A stretch of 64,000 nucleotides of DNA, taken from positions 62,001 through 126,000 of the forward strand of contig CAWGUE010000030.1 of NCBI GenBank assembly GCA_963825595.1. Direction: 5' to 3'. The stretch is from JARFQH01 sp963825595. Its GTDB lineage: Bacteria; Desulfobacterota; Desulfobacteria; Desulfobacterales; SG8-13. A program made the position numbers and the translations under genes. Of this stretch, positions 46,296 to 54,118 are shown in pieces. Every line of letters begins with the position of its first letter. Position 1 is the first letter of the stretch. The notes under the pieces were generated by a model. The model was not told where the DNA came from. It saw only the letters and a list, made by a program, of their open reading frames with translations, and did no database searches.

Positions 46296-46560
46296 ACGTA
46301 CCTCGCTTGTCCGCATCGCAATTCAGTCGACATGGATAAATACTGCAGACAAAACTCACCGGGATTTTGAAATTTTCGCTAATCAAAGCGGCAGGGAATA
46401 TTAATTTAAATTTGGACCTTGACCGCCCTCCCCGCATTATGTAACGAGTGGTTGTCTCTTGCAACCGCTATCCGCGGTCTGTCACCCGAAGCGGCAGAAC
46501 GACACCTGAAACGGGGACCATCGTTTCGAATTTCGCCATAACTTTTTTACCTGAAGAAAA

Positions 46561-47295
46561 ATGAATAAAATAGCCCCAAAGGTTACCCTATTTGTTCAGT
46601 GCCTGGTCAATGGCCTGAGTCCTGAAATCGGCGCGGCCATGGTGACGATTTTCCGGAAGTTGAACCTACCCGTCGACTGCCCGTTGGACCAGACGTGCTG
46701 CGGGCAACCGGCATTCAATTCCGGCTACCGAAAGCAAGCCCGGGCGGCGGCTGAGCGATTCATCCGGATCTTTGAAGGCGCGGAGGTCATCGTCTGCCCT
46801 TCGGGGTCCTGTGTTCACATGGTCCGCCGGTACTATCCCGACCTGTTCAGCGAATCCCCGGCTTGGCGGGCAAGGGCCGAGGCGGTGGGTGCCAAGACCT
46901 TCGAGCTGACGCAATTTCTGGTGGATGTTCTGGGGGTCGAGGATCTCGGTGCGCGTTTTAACGGTCGCCTCACCGTGCACGACTCCTGCCAGGCACTTCG
47001 CGGCCTCGGCATCCAGGCACAACCCCGACGGCTTATCGCCCATATTGCCGGTGCCGAACTGGTGGAAATGCGGAATCCGGATCGCTGCTGTGGTTTCGGC
47101 GGCTCATTTGCCGTAAAATATCCTGAAATTTCAACCGCCATGGTCGACGACAAGGTGAAGACCATCATGGCCACGGGCGCAGATGCGGTCACGGGCGTTG
47201 ATCTCAGCTGCCTGACGAACATCCAGGGCCGCCTCAGCCGCCTGGATTCCCCCATCAGGGTCATGCACATCACCGAACTTCTGGCAAGCGGTTGA
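46561..47295 (+). CDS. lutA: LutA-like lactate utilization iron-sulfur oxidoreductase
   Basis: The 244-residue protein has two CCG domains, with QTCCGQPAFNSGY near residue 47 and DRCCGFGGSF near residue 178, typical of LutA/YkgE and related iron-sulfur proteins. With LutB and LutC it forms the complex that oxidises L-lactate to pyruvate. It heads the lutABC operon. The three genes overlap or lie close together. The electron acceptor is not identified. The family call is firm. Confidence 0.93.
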   Translation: MNKIAPKVTLFVQCLVNGLSPEIGAAMVTIFRKLNLPVDCPLDQTCCGQPAFNSGYRKQARAAAERFIRIFEGAEVIVCPSGSCVHMVRRYYPDLFSESPAWRARAEAVGAKTFELTQFLVDVLGVEDLGARFNGRLTVHDSCQALRGLGIQAQPRRLIAHIAGAELVEMRNPDRCCGFGGSFAVKYPEISTAMVDDKVKTIMATGADAVTGVDLSCLTNIQGRLSRLDSPIRVMHITELLASG

Positions 47296-47317
47296 CGCCG
47301 AAAAGGGAATCAGCCCT

Positions 47318-48745
47318 ATGAAAATGATCCGCCCGGAAGATTACAGATCCACGGCCCGCAAGGCCCTCAAGGACCGCGTGCTCCAAGCCGCCCTGGCAGA
47401 CTTCCAGGATCGGCTGGGCAAGGGCACTGCACGGGCCTATCGCGAGCTGCCGGAAGGTCTCGGCCTGCGTCAAACAGCCCACGAGATCCGCATGCAGGCG
47501 GTGGAAAATCTGGACATCCTCCTGGAAACCCTGGTGGAAAACATCCGCGAAAACGGCGGTCAGGTCATTTTTGCAGAGGATGCACAGGCAGCGGTAACGG
47601 CCTGCCTCGATATCGCCCGCCGGCACGATGTCAAGCGGGTGGTCAAGGGCAAATCGATGGTGACCGAAGAAATCGGGCTCAACCCGGCCCTGGAGGCCGA
47701 GGGCATCGAAGTGACCGAAACCGACCTGGGGGAATACATCGTTCAATTGGCCGGAGAGTCCCCCTCCCACATCATTGCGCCGGCCATACACAAGACCCGG
47801 GAGCAGGTCGGCCGGCTGTTTGCCGAGAAGCTGGGAATTCCCTATACCAGCGACCCGCCGACATTGACCCGTGCGGCCCGCAAGGCGCTGCGGCAAAAGT
47901 TCCTGACCGCCGACATGGGCATTTCCGGCTGCAACATGGCCTGCGCCGAAACCGGCCACATCACCACCGTGTCCAACGAAGGCAACATCCGCATGGCCAC
48001 CACACTGCCGCGGGTCCACGTGGCCTTCATGGGCATGGAGCGAGTCACGGCACGGCTGGAAGATCACGATGTGCTTTTCAGGCTGCTCGCCCGCGGCGCT
48101 GCAGCGCAGCACATGGCGGGATATGTCTCCTATATCGGCGGTCCGCGCACGGCCGACCAGGTTGACGGCCCCGATGCCTTCTACCTGATCATCATCGACA
48201 ACGGACGCTCGAAAATCCTGGCCGATCCCGAGTTCCGGGAAATCCTGTGCTGTATCCGCTGTGCGGCGTGCCTGAACGTCTGCCCGGTTTACGGAAAGAT
48301 CGGTGGTCACTCTTACGGATCTGCTTATTCCGGTCCGGTGGGGGCAGTGGTCACACCGCTGCTGGTCGGCATCGACCGCGCCAGGGATCTCTTTATGGGA
48401 GAAACCCTTTGCGGGGCCTGCAAGGATGCCTGCCCGGTCGACATCGACTTGCCGCGGATGCTGTTGGCCTTGCGTGCCCGCCTGGTCGCAGGCGATCCGG
48501 CTTGGCAGTGCGGTGGCGGCCACCTCGGAGAAAAGGCGTTCTACAGCGCATGGTCAGCGGCCATCAGAAATCCCCGGCTCTACGAAGGGCTGCAGCGGAC
48601 GGCAGGTATTGCGCAACGGGCCCTCACCGGCACCGACGGCATGATTCACCGCCTGCCTTACCCCCTCGACGGCTGGACCCGGAGTCGCGACCTCAAGCCC
48701 CTGGCGGCAAAATCATTTCTGGCCCGCTGGAAGAAAACCCAATGA
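47318..48745 (+). CDS. lutB: LutB-like lactate utilization iron-sulfur protein
   Basis: The 475-residue protein contains the LUD domain in its N-terminal part and two [4Fe-4S] motifs, CIRCAACLNVCPVYG near residue 311 and CGACKDACPVD near residue 367. This order matches LutB. It passes electrons from LutA/LutC to the acceptor pool. Its end overlaps lutC by 4 bases. A long antisense frame (47270-48523) is a shadow of this gene. Confidence 0.94.
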   Translation: MKMIRPEDYRSTARKALKDRVLQAALADFQDRLGKGTARAYRELPEGLGLRQTAHEIRMQAVENLDILLETLVENIRENGGQVIFAEDAQAAVTACLDIARRHDVKRVVKGKSMVTEEIGLNPALEAEGIEVTETDLGEYIVQLAGESPSHIIAPAIHKTREQVGRLFAEKLGIPYTSDPPTLTRAARKALRQKFLTADMGISGCNMACAETGHITTVSNEGNIRMATTLPRVHVAFMGMERVTARLEDHDVLFRLLARGAAAQHMAGYVSYIGGPRTADQVDGPDAFYLIIIDNGRSKILADPEFREILCCIRCAACLNVCPVYGKIGGHSYGSAYSGPVGAVVTPLLVGIDRARDLFMGETLCGACKDACPVDIDLPRMLLALRARLVAGDPAWQCGGGHLGEKAFYSAWSAAIRNPRLYEGLQRTAGIAQRALTGTDGMIHRLPYPLDGWTRSRDLKPLAAKSFLARWKKTQ

Positions 48746-49515
48746 CCGATCAGAATGCTTTCATCGCCAAGGTGACTGCCGCTCTGGGACATCCCCGGCA
48801 AACGGCACGCAGACGCCAGGCGCTTCTTTATCCCAGCGGCATCGATAAAACCGGCGATACCCTCGCCCGGATCCGGACAAGGGCTCCGGCTGACCGGTTG
48901 GAATTGCTGCACCAGCTTGTCGAGCGCGGCAAACCGCTCAACCTGCACGTCATCCCAACCAAGGACCTCTCGTCTGCCGCCGCGGCCATTACCGAGCTTG
49001 TCGATAAAAAATCTCCCGAGTGGGAGGGCCCCAAATCCGTAGCCGCCTGGCAACATCCTCTGGTCGACGCTCTCGATCTGGAGCCCCTTCTGTCCGCCCG
49101 GCAGGTGGCGTATTTCACAGCCTTACCGGCAACCAGCGCAGCAAAAACCAGGCTGGGGCCGGCAATCCGGCAAGGGCTCGAAACGGCCTTTGTCGGAATC
49201 ACCTCGGCGGATTACTGCCTGGCCGAAACAGCGACTCTCGTGCTCAAAACCGGACCCGCCCGCGCAAGGGCCGTGTCACTGCTGCCCACTATTCACGTGG
49301 CGGTCATCGAACTGAAACAGGTCATCGGAAATCTGGCGGAGCTTTTTGCCCTGCTCAAATCCGGTAGCAAGAAACCATGTTATGGTTTGGGCAACTGCCT
49401 GACGCTGATCACCGGACCCAGCAAAACCGCCGATATCGAACTGACGATGGTGCACGGCGCACACGGCCCCCGCGAAGTTTATCTTTACGTCATCGCTCCC
49501 GAGGCAGTTGAATAG
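48742..49515 (+). CDS. lutC: LutC-like lactate utilization protein (LUD domain)
   Basis: The 257-residue protein matches LutC/YkgG: an N-terminal helical part (VTAALGHPRQTARRRQ) and the LUD fold with GITSADYCLAETATLVL and LITGPSKTADIELTMVHGAH. The start is the ATG overlapping the lutB stop (ATGA). The stop codon TAG lies inside the left arm of an inverted-repeat element that begins at 49514. If that element inserted, it may have set the present end of the protein. Confidence 0.93.
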   Translation: MTDQNAFIAKVTAALGHPRQTARRRQALLYPSGIDKTGDTLARIRTRAPADRLELLHQLVERGKPLNLHVIPTKDLSSAAAAITELVDKKSPEWEGPKSVAAWQHPLVDALDLEPLLSARQVAYFTALPATSAAKTRLGPAIRQGLETAFVGITSADYCLAETATLVLKTGPARARAVSLLPTIHVAVIELKQVIGNLAELFALLKSGSKKPCYGLGNCLTLITGPSKTADIELTMVHGAHGPREVYLYVIAPEAVE

Positions 49516-49611
49516 TGTCCATCCATAAATAGTCTTTTTTCCACTGGGTCCCGCCACGGCGGGATGCGGCCTTGCCCAATGAAAAAAATTCTCATTTATC
49601 AATTGGACACT
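49514..49611. repeat. 98-base imperfect palindrome at the lutC stop codon
   Basis: The element begins AGTGTCCA and ends TGGACACT, and nearly the whole length can fold: an AT-rich middle pair (AGTCTTTTTTCC with AAAAAAATTCT) encloses a GC-rich central hairpin (CCCGCC/GGCGGG). It overlaps the TAG of lutC. It could be a MITE-like element or a bidirectional terminator. Confidence 0.65.
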
Positions 49612-50022
49612 TTTTAGTGCCTTTTTACTCTTGGATGAGCACTAAGTAATTTGAAAAAAAATCGCTCTATCGATTTCTCCGTTCATAAAACCCCACCCGA
49701 CTGCTGGGAAAATCCTTGACCCCGCAGCCGGCCTTGGCTATTTTTACCCTGTAACCCCAAAAGGACGCTCGGCCATCATTACCGATGATGAAAGCCGAGG
49801 ATACCCATGTCCTATAATCCAATAACCCTTCGAAAGATCAGCGGATAAAGGCTTCCATGCAATGGCTGCGGCTTCGCCCTTTGTCCCGCAAACCTTTGGC
49901 ATCGTTGGCATCCACCCAATGTGGGGGGAACCAGCGGCATTTTCACTCTTCAACAGCGCCCGCTCATCTTGTGCCGTCCGACGCTCGATTCTTCGCTCCC
50001 GGCGCAACCATAGAGGACCAGT
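49612..50022. other. Intergenic region before the PLP enzyme gene
   Basis: About 410 bases without a supportable gene. It contains a weak GTGC/GCAC repeat near 49617-49645. The promoter of the PLP enzyme gene should lie here; GAGGA before the ATG is the only clear site. Confidence 0.5.
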
Positions 50023-51243
50023 ATGCAAGAATTCAATCCTGAACAAGCCCTGTGGAACGCCCGTCGCGAGTTCGGCGAACACGGCGGTGTCACTCCCTCC
50101 ATTTCACGTTCTTCCACATTTACGGTCATGGATCCGCGGATCATGCCCGAGATTTTCGAGGGGTTGCGGGGACCGGAGAAAGACGGCTGCTTTCTCTACA
50201 GCCGACACTTCAATCCCACTGTCGATGTACTGGCCCGGTATATGGCTGCCATGGAGAGTACCGATAGCGCGGTCTGCACGGCCAGCGGCATGGCCGCCAT
50301 ATCGTGCACCCTGCTGCAGCTCTGTAAAGTCGGCGATCACATCGTTGCCAGCGACACGGTCTACGGCGGCACTCACGCCCTGCTCAGAGAGCTGCTCCCT
50401 TCCATGGGGATCGAAACGACCTTCGTGGATCCGACCGATCCCAAGTCCTTCGAAGCGGCCCTGACCGAAAACACGCGCGTCATCTACACCGAAGCGGTCG
50501 GCAACCCCACGTTGAAGATCGCCGACATTCCGGCCTTGTCCCGACTGGCAGAAACCCACGGCTTGGCCCTGGTGGTGGACAACACGTTTACACCGGTCAT
50601 CATCTCGCCGGCCCATCTGGGAGCCGACATTGTCGTGCACTCGTTGACCAAGTTCGTCAACGGAGCCAGTGACGCCATCGCCGGTGTCATCTGCGCCGAC
50701 AAAGCTTTCGTGCATCAATTGATGGATCTTCATACCGGAAGGGTCATGCTGCTGGGGCCGACCATGGATCCGCGTGTCGCTTATGACATCGTTCAGCGGC
50801 TGCCTCACCTGGCCCTTCGCATGCGCGAACACGGTGCCCGGGCGATGATAATTGCCGCGAGGCTTCACGAAATGGGTGTCCGCGTGACGTATCCCGGCCT
50901 GCCCAGCCACCCGCAGTATCGCCTTATAAGCCGCCTCATCAACAAGGGTTACGGTTACGGCGGCATGTTGACCATAGACTGCCAGACCAGGGAGAAAGCC
51001 GAGAACCTGATGGGAATTCTTCAAAACGAGGAACGTTTCGGGTTTATCGCCGTGTCGCTTGGCTATTACGACACCCTGCTGTCCTGCTCCAGCTCATCGA
51101 CTTCCTCGGAGGTTCCGCCGGAGGATCAGCAAAAAATCGGATTGTCCCCTGGTTTGGTGCGGGTTTCGGTCGGGCTGACCGGAAGCCTGACCGCACGTTT
51201 GGAACAACTCGAGAGGGCCGTTATGAAAGTGGGGCTGGCATAG
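50023..51243 (+). CDS. Trans-sulfuration family PLP enzyme (methionine gamma-lyase-like)
   Basis: The 406-residue protein matches the Cys/Met metabolism PLP family. The PLP lysine lies in VVHSLTKFVNGASD near residue 208, and the family signatures YSRHFNPTVDVLARYMA and SSTSSEVPPEDQQKIG are present. Members include methionine gamma-lyase, cystathionine gamma-synthase and cystathionine gamma-lyase; the exact reaction cannot be fixed from sequence. Adjacent genes give no help. GAGGA lies before the ATG. Confidence 0.88.
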   Translation: MQEFNPEQALWNARREFGEHGGVTPSISRSSTFTVMDPRIMPEIFEGLRGPEKDGCFLYSRHFNPTVDVLARYMAAMESTDSAVCTASGMAAISCTLLQLCKVGDHIVASDTVYGGTHALLRELLPSMGIETTFVDPTDPKSFEAALTENTRVIYTEAVGNPTLKIADIPALSRLAETHGLALVVDNTFTPVIISPAHLGADIVVHSLTKFVNGASDAIAGVICADKAFVHQLMDLHTGRVMLLGPTMDPRVAYDIVQRLPHLALRMREHGARAMIIAARLHEMGVRVTYPGLPSHPQYRLISRLINKGYGYGGMLTIDCQTREKAENLMGILQNEERFGFIAVSLGYYDTLLSCSSSSTSSEVPPEDQQKIGLSPGLVRVSVGLTGSLTARLEQLERAVMKVGLA

Positions 51244-51292
51244 TCTCCAACCCTTTGCTGGTAAATCAGACTCGTAGGTTAATTTTATACTG

Positions 51293-52282
51293 ATGGAATC
51301 CAAGCGCCGGGACATTTTTCGCGACATCGTCGGTGAGAGCGCGTCGATGAAAGAAATATTCGACATCATCGAACGCATTGCCGACAGTGACACCACCATC
51401 ATCATCAATGGTGAAACCGGCACCGGTAAGGGAGTCATCGCCAAGGCCATTCACCATTGCTCGCACCGTCATAAAGGTCCCTTCGTTCAGATCAACTGCG
51501 GCGCGATATCCGAGGGCCTGCTGGAGAGCGAACTGTTCGGCCATGTAAAAGGCGCATTTACTGGAGCCATATCCGATAAACCGGGTAGATTCGAACAGGC
51601 CCGGGGCGGAACGATATTTCTGGATGAAATCGGTGATATGAGCCCGGACCTGCAGGTTAAAGTACTGCGAGTTTTAGAAGAAAATGAATTCGAAAGGGTT
51701 GGCGGTCTGCAGACCATCAAGGCCGATGTCAGGATCATCGCCGCCACCCATCGCGACCTGGAAGAAGAAGTCCAGAAGGGTACCTTCCGTGAAGATCTAT
51801 TCTACCGCCTATATGTTATTCCGGTGGCCCTCTCACCCCTGAAGGAACGAAAATCCGACATTCCGCTGCTGATCGCGCACTTTATGGAAAACATCAGTCG
51901 AGCCAAGAGTCGGAAACCGGTTGAAATGCCCCCCGAGACATTGGCGTACCTGCTTGAGCACCCATGGCCCGGAAACGTTCGGGAGTTGCGAAACCTCATC
52001 GAGCGGTTGGTGGTGCTGAATGAAAGCGGAACGATTCTGCCCGAAGAGCTGCCGGAAAATATTCGGGGCATTAACCGCCCGGCGATTCAGCCGCAGATCG
52101 AGATCTACGCCGACGGCGTCGATTTTAATACGGCGGTCACTGAATACGAAAAAGAACTGATCCTCCAGGCTTTGGAGAAAACCAATTGGGTGAAAAACAG
52201 AGCCGCGGAACTATTGCAGATCAAACGGACCACGCTGGTCGAAAAAATTAAACGTTACAGAATAGACAAGGAAAAGAAGTAG
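51293..52282 (+). CDS. Sigma-54 activator ATPase without regulatory domain
   Basis: The 329-residue protein consists of the AAA+ domain and a C-terminal Fis-type HTH. It has Walker A NGETGTGKG near residue 40, the sigma-54 contact loop GHVKGAFTGA, Walker B FLDEIGDM, and sensor 2 GNVRELRNL. The HTH is VKNRAAELLQIKRTTLVEKI. It lacks a receiver, as in PspF or HrpS, so its activity may be set by a partner. The next gene encodes a receiver joined to a degenerate AAA+ domain, which could be that partner. Confidence 0.92.
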   Translation: MESKRRDIFRDIVGESASMKEIFDIIERIADSDTTIIINGETGTGKGVIAKAIHHCSHRHKGPFVQINCGAISEGLLESELFGHVKGAFTGAISDKPGRFEQARGGTIFLDEIGDMSPDLQVKVLRVLEENEFERVGGLQTIKADVRIIAATHRDLEEEVQKGTFREDLFYRLYVIPVALSPLKERKSDIPLLIAHFMENISRAKSRKPVEMPPETLAYLLEHPWPGNVRELRNLIERLVVLNESGTILPEELPENIRGINRPAIQPQIEIYADGVDFNTAVTEYEKELILQALEKTNWVKNRAAELLQIKRTTLVEKIKRYRIDKEKK

Positions 52283-52350
52283 AGAGTCCTTCGGCGCCGC
52301 TGCGGAGATGTTCCTCATGCTGGCGAATCGGCTTTCTCTTGGAGGCAGTC

Positions 52351-53517
52351 ATGAATAGCTGTAACATCCTTTATGTCGACGACGACAAAGCGATTCTGAA
52401 AATGGTGGAAAGGTACCTGACCCGTGAAGGGTACGCTGTGCAATCGATCGACAGCGGTAGAAAAGCTCTCGACCTTTTGAAGAAAAAGCATTTCGACATC
52501 GTCTTCACGGACTTTAAAATGCCTGAATTCGACGGTATCGAGCTGCTGTCGGCAATCAAGGAATATCGTCCGGAAACCGAGGTGGTCATCGTCACAGGCC
52601 ATGGATCCATGGAAACGGCCATAAAGGCGATGAAAATAGGCAGTTACGACTATCTCCAGAAACCGTTCAAGCTGGATTTGCTGAAATTGATTGTGGACCG
52701 GATCGCCGATGAGAAGCGGCTCAAGGATGAAAGAGCGCTGCTGAAAACCCGCGTCAAGGAAAGGCACCGCTACGACGCGCTGGTCGGAATCAGCCTCGGG
52801 ATGCAGGAAATCTACGAGAGTATCGACCACATGAAGAACAGCAGCCCCAACGTGCTGATCAGCGGCGAAAGCGGTACCGGAAAAGAACTGGCGGCGCGGG
52901 TCATTCAGCGCAACAGCGACCGGAGTCGGCAGCCTTTGATCCCCTTGACCTGCCGGACTCTCCTGAAAGACCTGTCGGGGGATGAAGTGACATTTCATTT
53001 GTCCCAACTGCTCGATTCATCAGACGGAGGCACCCTGTATCTGGACGAAATAACCGACATCTCCCCACCGATTCAAGGGGAGTTTGTCCGCGCCCTGAAA
53101 AAGACGACCGCCCCCGCCAGCGAAGCGGGAATCCGCCGCGGATACAATATCCGGGTGATCGGCACAACCAGTAAAGATCTCAAGAACGCCATCGAAGGTG
53201 AATTGTTACGCCGGGACTTTTTCAACCTTATCAATGACGTCACCATCAGTATGCCGCCCCTGAGGGATCGTAAGGAAGATGTCTGCCTGCTGATCAACCA
53301 TTTTCTGCATACATACAATTCGAAACACACCCGCAACGTGTTTACGGTTGCACCGGAAGCTTTGTCATATTTATTGCAGTATCACTGGCCGGGCAACGTC
53401 ATCCAACTGGAAAATGTCATCGAAAGGGCCTTTGCGCTCGGTGTGAACACCGTCATCGAAATCTCAGACCTGCCGGCGGAAATCAAAACTTTCGGCGAAA
53501 TTTCGAAAATGGGCTGA
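52351..53517 (+). CDS. Receiver with degenerate NtrC-type AAA+ domain, no contact loop or HTH
   Basis: The 388-residue protein has an intact receiver (LYVDDDKAILK, FTDFKMPEFDG with the acceptor Asp, QKPFK) and an AAA+ domain with Walker A GESGTGKE and Walker B YLDEITDI. The region that normally carries ESELFG and GAFTGA is shortened and reads KDLSGDEVTFHLSQLLDSS. Sensor 2 has lost its Arg (GNVIQLENV), and the protein ends without an HTH. It cannot act as an ordinary sigma-54 activator. GGAGG precedes the ATG. It lies 68 bases after the activator ATPase gene. Confidence 0.88.
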   Translation: MNSCNILYVDDDKAILKMVERYLTREGYAVQSIDSGRKALDLLKKKHFDIVFTDFKMPEFDGIELLSAIKEYRPETEVVIVTGHGSMETAIKAMKIGSYDYLQKPFKLDLLKLIVDRIADEKRLKDERALLKTRVKERHRYDALVGISLGMQEIYESIDHMKNSSPNVLISGESGTGKELAARVIQRNSDRSRQPLIPLTCRTLLKDLSGDEVTFHLSQLLDSSDGGTLYLDEITDISPPIQGEFVRALKKTTAPASEAGIRRGYNIRVIGTTSKDLKNAIEGELLRRDFFNLINDVTISMPPLRDRKEDVCLLINHFLHTYNSKHTRNVFTVAPEALSYLLQYHWPGNVIQLENVIERAFALGVNTVIEISDLPAEIKTFGEISKMG

Positions 53518-53580
53518 AATCCGTGTTGGCCGCGGCCCTGATGGGAGACAAGAGAACATACAATCCGAAAGGAGGCCGGA

Positions 53581-54000
53581 ATGGAAGAGTGTATCTTCTG
53601 CAAAATCGTAAGAGGCGAAATCCCGTGTATCAAAATATATGAAGACGAAAAGGTGTTGTCGTTCGCCGATATCAATCCCATCAGCACGGGGCATGTTCTG
53701 ATCATCCCCAAGATTCACGCCGAAAACATTTGGGAAATCGATGCCGAAGATCTGGTGGCCATTCATCGGTTGTCTTTGAAAATAGCCAGGGCTATGCGAG
53801 CGACGCTCAAACCGGAAGGTATCGCCTTTTTGCAGCTCAACGGGAAGGCCGTCAACCAGGTGGTCCCGCACTACCACCTGCATCTGATACCCCGCAGAGC
53901 CGGCGACCCCAAGTTGACGATGACCGAATGGAAACTTGTGCCAGGCGACATGAGCGCCATCATGGAAACGGCCCGGAAAATCGCCTCAGCGGTGGAATGA
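53581..54000 (+). CDS. HIT family protein (histidine triad hydrolase)
   Basis: The 139-residue protein opens with MEECIFCKIVRGEIP and holds the catalytic triad HYHLHLIPR near residue 97. HIT proteins hydrolyse nucleoside phosphoramidates or dinucleoside polyphosphates. The N-terminal CxxC (CIFC) could bind zinc as in many bacterial HIT proteins. AAAGGAGG lies upstream. It is probably separate from the regulators before it. Confidence 0.93.
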   Translation: MEECIFCKIVRGEIPCIKIYEDEKVLSFADINPISTGHVLIIPKIHAENIWEIDAEDLVAIHRLSLKIARAMRATLKPEGIAFLQLNGKAVNQVVPHYHLHLIPRRAGDPKLTMTEWKLVPGDMSAIMETARKIASAVE

Positions 54001-54118
54001 TCCCGGCAAGAAAGGCAGCGGTTATGGGTGCCGAATTCATTGGGTAATAAGTATACACCTGACGGGGCGATTCAGTGGCTGGATGGTGCGGATAAGTAAA
54101 ATACGCTCAGACGGTTTC

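Noticed and set aside
47270..48523. Long open frame of 417 codons on the strand opposite lutB
   Set aside because: Its composition is that of an antisense shadow of a GC-rich coding gene, it has no family look or ribosome-binding site, and lutB on the other strand is firmly identified by iron-sulfur motifs.
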